Shown in pieces: positions 15,201-27,508 of a stretch of 64,000 nucleotides of DNA (positions within the stretch are counted from its first letter, which is position 1; each line of letters begins with the position of its first letter). Position numbers and translations under genes: made by a program. Under the pieces are notes generated by a model, which did no database searches, was not told the DNA's origin, and saw nothing but the letters and a program-made list of their open reading frames with translations. This DNA comes from Trichoplax adhaerens (taxonomy: Eukaryota > Placozoa > Uniplacotomia > Trichoplacea > Trichoplacidae), in the NCBI RefSeq assembly GCF_000150275.1, contig NW_002060943.1:1608628-1672627 (forward strand). Reading direction: 5' to 3'.

Positions 15201-15771
15201 ACTTTAAATGGATATCTTTCTAATTATTGATGAAATCTTATTTAAGAGCTTAATGTCAACTTTTTTTTAAATTACTTTCAACAACAAATGTCTAATATGA
15301 AATTTTTTCTTTTGTTAGCTATAATTTTTGTCTTCCATGCAAATGTTGGCCATTACCTGAATATCTGAAATTTTTAACGTCACTCTTTGAATAAAGAACC
15401 TATTTAAAATTCTGTACGACTCTATAAATACCGTGATTGCTTCTCCTATCTCTAAACTAACTTGTCAAAGGTAAAATCCAAAGATCTTGTTGTCCATTCT
15501 AGAAGAAAGAAAAACGTACATATCTCGCGGCAAGTAAATTAAGATAAGATTAGCATTGAAAGTTACCACATAAATTATATTATCTATCATAATATTTCGT
15601 TATTTGCAGCATTGGTACTGATAATATCGAAGACAAGTAAATAATTTTATGCAATATAGTAGCATCTTTATGAGCAGTACTAGCTATGGTGATATTTCAA
15701 TACAGTACTGTACAGATGAAATATTTTTATGTCTACTTAGCTATCGCAACTTTGAATTCCTTACAATAGTC
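12252..15771. other. BORCS5 3' flank and AT-rich intergenic DNA
   Basis: Short open frames after BORCS5 (12272-12752) overlap one another in different frames and look like 3' UTR noise. AATAAA occurs near 13297. A less AT-rich island at 13560-13670 is open on both strands and is listed separately. The rest is AT-rich with no recognised exon. Confidence 0.45.
13556..13668 (-). other. Candidate cysteine-rich terminal exon (weak)
   Basis: This island is open in several frames. One minus-strand frame begins after a possible acceptor (TTATTTTAAAG) and ends in TAG. It would encode five cysteines in the order C-x12-CC-x4-C-x6-C, resembling the second half of the cystine-knot pattern in the precursor at 15772-16580. 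Another minus frame reads like a hydrophobic tail, and the plus strand is open as well, ending TKIASIVFKL before TAA. No partner exon with a signal peptide was found, so no product is claimed. Confidence 0.2.
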
Positions 15772-16580
15772 ATGAAAAACCAAGTTGTCTTCCTCTGGGC
15801 TGTCGTATTCCTGGCTTGCTGTATGATATCAATTCAAGCAGCTAAACATAGTACCAATGATGAGTACATGAAGGATATCGATCATCTCCAATACAATCAT
15901 TTAGTGCATAAATGGGCAGGTTTAAAAGCAAAAAATCACCCTAGTCGCCATAATCATTTAGCGTTTGCAGAAGCTGACAAAACAGAAAAATACTATGCAA
16001 GAAGTAATGATAAATATCGTCGGGTAAGATTAACATCAAACACAGTAAAGATGTTAGCCTAGATTACTCCATCATAATCTGCAGTAGCAGTCTTCATAAC
16101 TGGTAAATTATATTTATGGAATGCATCTCTTGTTGATACTATAATTTTATTAGCTATAGCTTCCCCTCATAGAATCCCACAAGGGACTTATGTTGAGAGT
16201 TTCTTGCATGCGCAAATTGCCATACTTGTATATCTATAATTTATTAATATACCGAAATTTTATGATATAGTGCATGTATGGGACATATAAACACCATACT
16301 TCGCTATTAATCATCCTATATTTAATAATAAGCTCTTCCGATATTCGAATCCTGTATTAAAGAACATGATAAAAATTATCTTGTAATTTTCTATAAATTA
16401 GAATTACGTAATAAATCAATATATTTAATCTCTTCTAATATTAATCACCTGTGAAAATTTCCTTTTCAGTGCTATTATCAGGGAGCATGTAACAGCCAAA
16501 GTAACCATTGCTGCATTGCCTGTGATGTCACTGTTGGTCAATGCTTAGCATCTCCACCAGATGTCGATCCATTTCCATAA
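15772..16580 (+). CDS. Secreted precursor with inhibitor-cystine-knot cysteine pattern
   Basis: Two exons, 15772-16023 and 16470-16580, join in phase 0 across a GTAAGA...TTTTCAG intron to give 120 residues. Residues 1-23 are a clear signal peptide ending ISIQA. A charged, cysteine-free pro-region follows and ends in DKYRR exactly at the exon border, a typical dibasic processing site. Exon 2 encodes the presumed 36-residue mature peptide with six cysteines at 85, 91, 98, 99, 102 and 109: C-x5-C-x6-CC-x2-C-x6-C, which fits the general knottin spacing. One-exon-per-module design (signal and pro-region, then cystine module) is common for such genes. Knottins include channel-active venom peptides, protease inhibitors, antimicrobial peptides and endogenous signals; the sequence alone does not say which. 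Start chosen at the ATG that opens the signal peptide, although the frame is open further upstream. A nearby possible poly(A) signal AATAAA lies near 17203. Confidence 0.75.
16024..16469 (+). other. Intron of the cystine-knot precursor
   Basis: The 446-base phase-0 intron starts GTAAGA and ends in the pyrimidine-rich TTTCCTTTTCAG. It separates signal and pro-region from the cysteine module. Nothing else is seen in it. Confidence 0.7.
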
Positions 16581-19500
16581 GAGAATCTACGTCAATATTA
16601 GCTGATTATAGTCAGAAATACGCCCATTCATACAATCAAATAGCGATTAATATTATGGATACTCCTAAATTACCCTTCCCTTCTATTCTATCTTGAGAAT
16701 TTATTCTATAAAATTCATCAAATTTGATCATAATGCTTGACCAGGAAAATTATGAAATATTCAGCAATAACGGTATTCTTAACGTATTCTCTATACATGA
16801 TATTGTAGAAAAGTTGTAACTATTACAAATTTCTACGACAATAATTGTTAAATCTTGGATAGAATTTACAGTAACCATATATCTAGATACTCTTAATCGA
16901 ATATAATAATTAGAGTATGATAATAACGACAGTATAATGAAGGATCTCCGCAATATATTATTCAGTTGATGCTTTTTCCGCCGATTATTTTCAGTGTAAT
17001 ATATCTGCTGAAATACAGTTACTGCAAATCATTATGCAATGTAACTTAATGCAAACTAAACATCATGCCGAAACAGAAATCTTGTCGGATTATAATTTTG
17101 AATTTATACTGATCAATATTTTATAGATTTAACTTGCTAATATAATATTACGTAGGTGATAACGAAAAAAAGTGAGGCGATGTAGTGGCAATAATAATTG
17201 AATAAACTTCTGCAACTTTGCAATTCAACATGTTGTGGGAATGAACATTGTGTTATAACAGAGAACAAAGGATTTTAATTCTATCAAAAGTATTTTACTG
17301 TTTAATAATGATTTACGACTAGGCGACTGTTATAGTTAATAATCAGTACCATAATTTATTGCATAAATCGAAGAAGCTTTACAGCTCATCAGTACCTTAG
17401 TGTCTCGTTCTTTATATTTGTCTCAGAGTTAAAAGTTAGCTAAATCGCCTGATTTTACCTCTAAAGAGATCAAACTTTTAATTCAACTGGATGTATATGC
17501 GAGAATTGGTTATTTTCTTCTTGTAACTTAATGAAACACTTATGCATGCAATAGATCACACTACCGTTCACTAGCAAAGATTCATATTGCTGCAATGGGA
17601 TTGAAATATTTAACTTTTTTCTAAAAAATTTGGGATATCATTATCGTAGTAATTCTATTCTTTCCTACATAATGCTGATTTAATCATCACCAACTGTGGT
17701 CATAATAATATACAAAAGTTATATGCAGACGTTTATTTCCGAATTTGCTTGCTATGAAACTAAACTCGTGCAATAGCTAAAAAAATAAACTTTAAATCTA
17801 TGCCATAAATCTTATGTAAGCCAATGGTAAATAAGCGTGTAATATGATCGCAATCGCCTACCAACATAAAAATAACATGCCTATTGCAATGAAAATGTAA
17901 ATAAAAGAGGTCGATAGTATAATAATAACATGCCTACAGTGTTTACAACTTGAAAATATCTTAAGATTACTTCTATCAGCTTAGCGGATAGAAAATATTT
18001 CGAAATATGAAGCCATTAATTAGTAAAGTGGATATTCAAGACAGCAATAGAAAGCCTGATGTCGAAATAATTCAGTCTACGTCTTTAATTATTCAGCAAC
18101 ACGAGCATCACAAAGTGAAATAAGTTTAAGCTAAAGCTGTCATGAAGAGAGAGAAACTAATCGATGTCATCTTCCAATATGTTTATTAGCCGTCAATATT
18201 TTTCAACATAAGTATAAAATTTTTATGGCCTTTGCTTTATCGAAAATAAATAAACGAGAAAATTATTTTAATTAACGGTTACATTAATAATTAATTATCT
18301 AATTTAGCTTCAAGAAATTGGTTGACATTAAGCTGTCTAAATTCATCATGATAAATTTCCTAATCATCACGCATGAGAACAAAAATATTTTGGATAGTCT
18401 AGACATCAGAATACAGCATTATGATTTGATAAAATTGACTACTAAAAAAACTACACCAGCCTAGTTGATCACATTTACATTTCTAATTCAATTACATATT
18501 AGCTCCAAAGAGGCATTTGAAATTGTTCAAAATACCGCAATGTATGTAGAATAGCTATCTAGACTGCGACTCATTAGGGGAAATTTCAGTTTGTATTTCA
18601 GTTTTAGGAAGTCCATTTCATTTGTAATTCGATAATCCTAACCCCTAGATGTAAGTAATCATATCTCCTTTAAGGTTATATATGATTTAATATTTGAATA
18701 TTGTCGTTGTTAGCTATATAATATAATGCCAAATCATTTGATAAATAAAGGAAAAAATTTTCTAAATCTTGTAATATCGAACTCCACTTTAGCCGAAAAC
18801 CTCGCTATGTTAGTCCACAAATGTATTTCAAATTTGATACAAGAAAATAATTCTCAAACATTGGCTACTAATATTTAATGACCTATGCGGTATTAGTAAA
18901 TGATGAAATACTAATAACTAGAATGTTAGCATATGTCATTTCATAACACTGATGCTATTAACAATTCTCCCAGCTCTAATCAAGATATCTTCCTTTATTA
19001 TTAAAATGAGGTGGAGTTAACTAGATTCGGAGTGACATTTTGTTAAAAATACGAAGATGTAGAGCTTTGTTATCGAAACTTCGATGCCAAAAGCCGCAGC
19101 ACATAATTAATATACGCATGTATAATTATATATCAAAAATTCGATTTCAAAATATTCCTGGTTTGACTTAAAGCCCTCATTGAAACGGCTAAAGCTCCAG
19201 TTTCTTTCTTAGATTTATTATTATTTGGCCAATAACTACAAAGAAAACAGCTAAAATATATCATTAAGACTAGAAAAACTGGTATATACGGTATCACAAT
19301 ACAAATTCATGAAATAAATGTTATTGTAGAGATCTTACTCCAATTTGAAGTATTGCCCTTAGTGCTCTGCTCTTGGTAACAATTTCTCAGAATATATTAA
19401 CGAAAAATCTCTCTTTTCTCTAAAGGAAAGGTTATTAATTTATTCTATTAGTTTATGGTGAATTCATGTCAATTTTCATCATTTTTTAACACATCGATTC

Positions 19501-22500
19501 TTTCTGCAACAGAGTAGGATACATTTGTAAGGATATACGAGCTTTAGTTCATAAATGAGTTTTACTTTGTTTTATTTGCATAGCCTATTTTTGTCTATAT
19601 TTCGGTGTTGGTTCTTTTACAATTCAAATAAGATATGACAATAATGATACATCAATTATATATGCAGAAAAACTTATTATTCTATACTATTAATTCAAGG
19701 CGGATCTATTTCTGTTTACATATACTATTTTTAATAATTTATATCCGGTTTAAATCAAGGCAGCAATAATAAAGCACAACAATATTTCATAAAGGAAGGT
19801 TTATATCTTTATTCTGTGAGTCAAGGGTAAATCTGTTTCCATTTTGTCATATTTTATGTCTTGTTTTCAATTCAGTTTAACCGGCACTAATAGAAGTGTC
19901 TTAATTTAATTAAAAATTTGTGTTAGTACTCTATCTTATTTCTTTAACGTGGCTGTTACGTATCTATATTATCTTAAGATAGTTACTCCGAGAGTAACTG
20001 ATAAAATTGATCTTTTTATTCATTAACCTGTGCTTATATATTCCCACCTATAACACAACATGCCATCATGATACGCGAACTTCGCTAGCTAAATTTTAGG
20101 GCTATGATGAAGGCTATGTTGTCACACAGTATAAATCTTACATAGCTATATTAAGAGTTATAGACGATTACATATTAATATTAAATTTTACATGCTCATC
20201 TAAGTTACTTTCTAATTGTAATTACTCAATCTCTACAATACTGTACATGTCAGTGGTCAAACTTCATTTATATTATTTTTAGTTATTTACCTAGCCATTC
20301 AATTTTTTCCTTAATGTCTATATTAACTCAAATATTCAATAAAACTACGTTGTAAAACTAGGTAACTAACTTCATGATATCAATTAGATATAGCTATAGA
20401 CAGTTTGCTAAGTCGAAATTAAATTAGTACTATTTAAGAAAGAGCAATTCACGTTTAGTAATGTGTGTATTAATACCATAAATTAAAATGGATTCCCCAG
20501 TATATAGTCTGCTCTAATTCAGTAAGTCATGAATAATAAAAAATGAACAAACTTTAAAGCATTCGTCGTCAGCAATAAATCAAGTTGTCTTGAATTATAT
20601 ACACAATATTAGTAGACCAAACTGCACTTTACGATTTTATCGATTACATACGGAATTAAAACTCTATGCAATGATAGAATTTATGGCAAGGAAAATGTTT
20701 CGCAATCTCTCCTCTTGAGTAGCGTAGCCATGCTACAGCTTATAAATACAGTCGTGCAGGCTTCACCATATTCTCATTTAATTATGTAATATTCAGTATA
20801 CAGAAATAGATAATTGTCGCAGCGTTTACAGTTAGTTGGCAACAACTATTTTGTCCACGAGTGTATATCTGAAAGTACAATATGCACCTGCAACATGCTT
20901 ATAAAGACAATAATTTTACTAATTGCTAGATTTACCAAATGAAAACCACCATCAGTTATAATTCACCGTATTACAACTATACAAATGTGTATTTTTTTAA
21001 ACCTGTTCCTTTATATCTCTATAATTAATAATGCAAGGAAAATATAATAATTATACGTGTCCTATAAGGTATAGCTTTCATGGGATTTCATTAGAATAAT
21101 ACAGATATACATCATATTACACTGATTTACTATAGAGCCCATATCAAATAGTGAAAACAGTAATAAATATTTAAGTTACTAGGGGTTAAATTAGAGTCTA
21201 ATGTTGCTGAAAATTATATAACATTATATCTTATACACCATCAGATTTCTCATAGACAGTTGAATCTATTTCGTCATTAATATCGTGATGTAATAAACGT
21301 TATCAGAATTAAAATGAACTCTTTCAGTCTACAAACATTTTTAAAACTTTTTTTTGTAAATAGTTATTTCTATTGTAAAATTGGCTGCCTTATTTCCACT
21401 TACTAATTCCATACTATTATCATATTAACCAAGGACTAGATTAATAAATAATTAGCTTTACCTTAGACAATGACTTTAGAACTTTTAGACATTGTCAATA
21501 GGTCAATATAGACTATTTTCATAAATTTATCAGAATATCAACCTTAATGATAATGACTTTACTGAGCACATATCCGTTGATTATCTTCATGCCCTATTTC
21601 TAGAATGTTAAATTTTATTTAACGGTATAATAAACTTTCTTTCATAAGGAATTCATGGCATTGGTTTCCTAATAGTGTATTTTGGCATACAGCAATTGTT
21701 TATCCTTAATGACTACCATAATATGCTCATAATTGTATTGTTATCATTGTTTGTAAACAGACTTTATTAAAATGCATTTAAGAACAAGCTATGAATTCAT
21801 TGCGAAATAAGTTCAGCTCTACGTTATTTAAGGTACTGAAGTTGCAAATAATCAAATGCTCAGCCTTACAGAATTTAACTACCCGTAAATCATTGTCTTA
21901 GTAATTAATTAGGTGCCTCCATTTGTACTTTAAGAATTCATCTATTTGCCACCCGGCTATCTGTCTATAATTATATATTATAGACAAATGGAGCCATGAA
22001 TTAAGTCTGAAATTAATTTTGTCTGTAGATGTTCTTTAGAATCGTAATTATGGAAAGGAAGTTATTAAAATTATCTTTATTAAGACCTTTTTAAGGCGAG
22101 TTAATCAATATAACTGTACTCGCAAGTAATTCACACATTAATTTACTTTCTATTTATTGTAACTTTTCATATATAATAACATAATAACGGATTTTTATTA
22201 AATAAAATATTACTGAAAAAGGCGACACTCAGTGTGGAAAAGGTATCAAGTACTATGAATCTAGAGAGAGCTTATCGAATTGAAGATTATAAAATTTGAG
22301 TTATACATCACTGTAACAAAATTTAAATCCAAAGAAAATGTTAGTGGATAGTAATAGCTTGGTCACAATTTATAGGGAGACTGTTGTTTCGCGGAGGATA
22401 AGAACTAGCTATTAATAGAAGATCTCGCTTTATATACAACTGGCAAACATCATCTGTCATCTTACAAGTTAATAAAGCTTCCTAACTAATACAGTAGGAG

Positions 22501-25098
22501 CTTCTCTAACACCATAGTTCCTTATATTATTGTCTATCTTTCCGAATACGGCATAGATAACAACTGATTACATTTTTCATATACTTTTAGTCGACAACAC
22601 TATTATAATCATCATAATAAATAAGATATCTCTACTAATTTAGGATTTCCTATATTAACGTAAACAGCTCTTTAAGTTAGTTAATCTCGCTAACGTTACA
22701 AACACTTACATGTAAACAGAAATGGTATTTGAATTAGTCAATAATGGTATTGCTAAGTTGATCTATATTCATCAACCAGCAGCCATTTCTTCCCTCCAAA
22801 TGATGATATTAAAATGCTACAATACTGGAGGTACTTTAGTATCGGAGAAAATAAGAATTACTGTATGATTATAATTATAACACTGTATAGCAGTTATAGA
22901 CAGATATTATTAACATCATATTATTGCATGCATGTATCGTCATCATTATTGTCTGTTTTCTTTAGAAAAGAGACATTTTATTCCCACAAGTATTCCCCAT
23001 AATTTATATCGGTGATTGAAGCCGCTACAGATAGGCGAAATACTTATAATGGCAAATTGCAAGTAATGAAATAAAACTAAGTCATTCCTATTTCTCTCAT
23101 ACTACTACTCCTCACTAATCATTATCGTTGTATTCGTTTTCTATAGGCAAATGTATTTTAACTATTCTTTACAGTCATAAATGAAGCATTTACTCATCTG
23201 ACGACTCTAACCTTATTTGTACCAACAGCATTACTAAATACGTGTATTTAGTATCTTATGTGTTTCATATTTCAAGAATTAAGTCAGAATTTAGGTTATA
23301 CATCTTACTTTTGAAAAGAAGCTGATATACGTTTACGATGGATAGTGCTCATCATTAAAGCAAAACTAATATTTTCTTAACCCATTTGTATAGTGTAGTT
23401 CTATATATTGCAACACGCATGAGTAAGATATTGTTATAAATTGTAATCGAAGTATCTATTTATTCAATTTATACTCAGTAGATTGACATCCATGAGTAAT
23501 ACTAATTACACGTGGTACTTCCCGAAAACAAAATTCCAAATCGAATAATTTATGATTTCCAATTTCATGGAAAGCCACATTTTTAGCACATCTATCAATA
23601 ACTCAAGATGACCTCTAGAAGCGATATTATTGTGACAAATCACAGTAGCTCGTAAAAATAGAATTACGAAATATCTCAAGAGTTGGATATTAGCTAGATT
23701 TGTAGTACCGGTATTTCAAGTTAATTCAGATGTCAAGTTCAATGAATAGATTGGAGATTAACATCGGAATCGAATAATTAGTAATTTCTCCTTATACATA
23801 TACGTACATGCTGGCATATCGGCTTATAGTATCAGCTATGAATAGATAATATTATTCTTGATATTTTTTTCAATGCATTCTAACAGGAAATCTATAATTA
23901 CCAGTATTTAAGTCGTGATAAATTCTATAACTATAAATAGAGTTTAGAACAAATATAGTAGAACTAATGCAGATCTAAAACTGACGTTAATAAATAGTAA
24001 ATTCAAGTCTACATAAGTATCACTACATAAAATGAATAACTGTAATTTAATGCTGACGTTGATTTACTAGTGTTTAAATCAGTCTTAGTCTCACAATTAT
24101 TATTATTTGCCTAATGCATTAGATTGTTTTTCCCATAACCTTGGTATTCTTTACCGAATTACTCATGTTTGGAAATAAATAACAAAACAAACAGGTGAGA
24201 ACTAAACATCTTACTTCATATAATCAATATATTTTCTATTCCTGTAGTAATTACTGATTACGGTAAATAATAAATTATTATGCTGCTGCTACAACACGTC
24301 TTTTGAGAAAAATACCGTCATAAGAATTACTATTTCATTTCAATTCAAAAGGCATTGATTTTTAGATAAAAAGATTCTGTTCCTGTTGCATCATCCATGT
24401 TATCATTGTTTCAACTCTTTTGCAAGATACTACAGGCACCAAGGTTTAACAATAAAATGCTAAAAGTGAGTAATAGGTGGGAAGAGGTAGCTCATAATGC
24501 TATTGATAGTGGCTATGAGATAGTCCATTCCAATTCCATGGACATATATGGCAAATTTGAAGAGAAAATTTATCAATATATGACCTCGTCTTGGTATTAT
24601 CTTAAGTTTGGATTAGCTAGCATTGAATGAGAGTAATACGTATGCGATATGTATTAATAGCAACACTGTTTCTTTTTCTCGTAATCGATAAAGGAATTAA
24701 TCTTTATAGTAATACGCATTTAGATTAGTACTTTTACGGTTGTCCTTGTATAATTATGATAGTCATAGATAAAGGTACTTCTGGATATTGTTACCTGTGA
24801 TAATTAGCCATAGTCGACAGTAAATGGTAAACTAATTTTAACAACACATTATGCCTGACCGGTATTATGATGAATTTACTCCTAGATAATCAAATGAATT
24901 CCTTCCGAATTATCCCACGCTATCATGGTATTGTCTTTCCAACTTTAAAATAAGATATAAGGGCTTACTTTTGTGCCAGTTATGACAATTTAAAAATCTT
25001 TATTCAACGGTATAATCCAAATTTCTCCACCAGTCTGACTTTATTTAGTCTTTGAACTTTTCCTATTTGACAAACTAACTAAATTAGCAGGTAGTAAA
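16581..25098. other. 8.5 kb AT-rich stretch without a recognised gene
   Basis: I see no exon that can be defended. Open frames are short and AT-driven, for example 16750-16953 (-) and 22814-23002 (+). A 77-codon frame at 24397-24630 (+) has an ordinary-looking composition (WEEVAHNAIDSGYEIVHSNS) but no motif, signal peptide or partner exon that I can place. Loosely related segments near 19437, 19677 and 19808 may be degenerate repeats. A small perfect palindrome lies at 21962-21986. Confidence 0.45.
21962..21986. repeat. AT-rich palindrome with related flanks
   Basis: TGTCTATAAT and ATTATAGACA are perfect 10-base arms around a 5-base loop. The flanks extend the symmetry loosely: GCCTCCATTTGT upstream (about 21912) mirrors ACAAATGGAGCC downstream. 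This looks like a remnant of a small palindromic element. Confidence 0.4.
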
Positions 25099-27508
25099 AT
25101 GTCACACAAAATTTGTCTCCATTTGTCCATCTTAGCCGCCTTGGCTATCATCTGTCAAGCTAGATTGATTCAACGAAATGATGACTTTGATATACATGAA
25201 AGAGATGAATTATCACCGGAAAAAAGTGCAATGAAAAATCTCCCATGGCAAAATATTCGTCACGACGTTGATGATGATAAAGAATATATGGCATTAAAAA
25301 GTAAACGCGATGCCTACGAAAAAGGACAAGAGATATTATCCAATACTGACTTAACTCAGCCTATCCATGTAAATCCTTTGAAAGATTATTTATACCGAGC
25401 TGACGATAAAAGCAACCAAAAAATTCTCTATGTAAGTTTGTTGAGTTGATTATTTGCTGTAAAGCGTTGTATAGTATCCATAGATAACACTACGCGAAGA
25501 GTCTCAGTTGTTTCATTCTCATACTAATCAAACATGGTTAGCAATGCTTACATTGTTGCTTTTGCATCATTAGATGATTTAATAGATTATTGATCTGTTT
25601 AGACTGTAGTCTAAGCGGATAGTCCGTAGAGCTTTAATATATTTCCTATCCTATTACTGAATTAGCTATATATGCAACTTTGTGTTACTTGTTTACGAAT
25701 TTATAGCAATTCTCTGCAACCAACCGTAGTCAAGGATATATAAACTAAGCAACTCCAATAGTTTACATTTCTTTAAAAGAAATACAACCACATCAAAGTT
25801 ACAATTATATATTGTTATTTGCGTAAAATTTATAAGTTTAAAAGTTACCTGTTAAAGTAACTGTCATCAAAAGTTTACAAGATGTAGACTGTATGTATAT
25901 AAAGTATTAATGGTACATATTATTCGACAGCCGTAACTACTTCCACAATATCGTTCATAAATACTGTATTAAGATCAATACGTATATTTTCTATTCCGCT
26001 ATTCCGGTCTAATTGGAATATATTTTGCATCTTGATTTTTTCCTTTATGCTGGACTTTACCTTTGATAACCCATTACAATGTTTGGATCGATGAATGCCT
26101 CATAGTGCAAATATGATGGCTTATGTACATCTGACGTGCAATGTTGCACTAAGAAATGTATTTCTGTTGGCAATAATAGCAAAGAATGTGTTGGAATTAG
26201 TGGAGCATTAATATTCTTTAAATAAGGTATGCTTTGTGGTCGATATAGGACAGCTTGATTAACAATTACAATTGCAGTTCTATTGTTCATAACATCTATC
26301 TGCTTAGACAAGATAGTTAACATTGTCTATTTATTTATTTATTTATAAAGCTTAATTTTGAGCTAAAATAGATAATTATATCTATTATTCAACAAACTAA
26401 TAGTAGGCATCCTTTTACAGAAATTATTTATTTAGCAACATATTGTTGAAATGCTTTTCTTACTCATCGCACTAGCGGTCTACAAATTTTCTACTAAAGT
26501 TGAGAATACATGATTACTATAGTTTGCTGAATCTATTTTATATGCTTTACACGGTCTTTCATTTATTGCGAATTAAAAAACTAAGCAAATTGTGTACTTC
26601 CTGTACGTACAAATACCAACGATGGATTAATATTCCTCTATGGATAGATTAAAAGCATGGCATGGTAGAGTTGCAATAGATGAAAAATATATACGTTTTC
26701 ATATGGCTCTTACTATTTTCTATAATGAAGCTTGCTATTATAGCCTTCTTACTATGCAAACAATATATTAAAACCCTTTATCTTCAGTAAAAGGTATTAA
26801 ATCATATTGTCTACTTAAGAATATTTAGAATATTGATTAATTACTATGTGAATAGGAATGTTAAAATTAGTTTGATTTCACGGCATTATTTGGTAAATTT
26901 TTATAACCAGTTTAAGGGCCTAGATACATCTATCACTTTTAGACTATGTTTTGGTCAAAGATATTGAGTTATCACCTCCTACAGTCTCTACTAATGGAGA
27001 TATTATACTATAAATTTTATTTGATACCATAGCACACCTCTGATAGAATCCGATTTATAGTCTAGTTGCCGCGTCTATATTCCTCTCTATCAATAGATCA
27101 GCTGCAATGATTCCATCAACTTGAGAATTATGTTACACTTTTAATAATTTACTGATAGCCTCAGCACCATCTTTTATACGATTAAATTAATAAATAATTA
27201 AGTACTAGTACTCCATTTATCATCCAATATTGTAGGCTACAGCATTTTCTAATTATATGTTGATGATTACTTTTACGGTATTACATAGCTATACATTGAT
27301 ATTGCTATCCAATTCGTTTCAGTAGTCTATTAACTCAGATAAGGAAGATAATCGAAAATTATTTTGATTTTCATCTATCTGCAGAGTGATTGAAATATTT
27401 ATCTAATGTTAAAAAAAGTACATAACCATGACTATATCTCTTATCGACCTTGTCATGCTAATAATATTATTTCATATTTTATTTCTACAGGAATTATTCA
27501 AAGCATAG
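25099..27508 (+). CDS. Small secreted acidic precursor, two exons, unknown function
   Basis: Exon 1 (25099-25431) opens with a strong signal peptide, MSHKICLHLSILAALAIICQA, and a charged, cysteine-free region rich in Asp, Glu and Lys. It contains LPWQNIRHD and a possible dibasic site in LKSKRDAYEK. A consensus donor TAT|GTAAGT ends it in phase 0. The best downstream acceptor, a long pyrimidine tract ending TTTCTACAG, gives exon 2 (27491-27508) with only ELFKA and TAG, for a total of about 116 residues. If the intron is not used, the frame closes after five more codons at 25449. The protein could be a propeptide/neurohormone precursor or a structural secreted protein; no family was recognised. 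Exon 1 is well supported, exon 2 is a best guess. Confidence 0.55.
25432..27490. other. Predicted 2.1 kb intron; holds a minus-strand exon candidate
   Basis: This long intron of the secreted precursor contains a minus-strand exon candidate at 26061-26299. It also contains a minus-strand segment around 27090-27190 that reads GIIAADLLIERNIDAA, faintly like an ankyrin helix pair but flanked by stops. The remainder is AT-rich without structure I recognise. Confidence 0.4.
26061..26299 (-). CDS. Isolated internal exon, unrecognised protein
   Basis: The frame is open from an acceptor-like TCTAAGCAG to a consensus donor CAAAG|GTAAAG, giving about 79 residues in phase 0 to 2. The sequence has protein-like complexity: YRPQSIPYLKNINAPLIP, LLLPTEIHFLVQHCTSD, HKPSYLHYEAFIDPNIV. 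The family was not recognised, and neither preceding nor following exons were found. It would be nested, on the opposite strand, in the intron of the secreted precursor, or else shows that the precursor's second exon is wrongly placed. An ATG at 26323 could extend it upstream. Confidence 0.4.

Noticed and set aside
24397-24630. 77-codon plus-strand frame
   Set aside because: Reasonable composition but no signal peptide, motif or partner exon; a donor-like GTGAGT lies inside it. Kept only as a remark.
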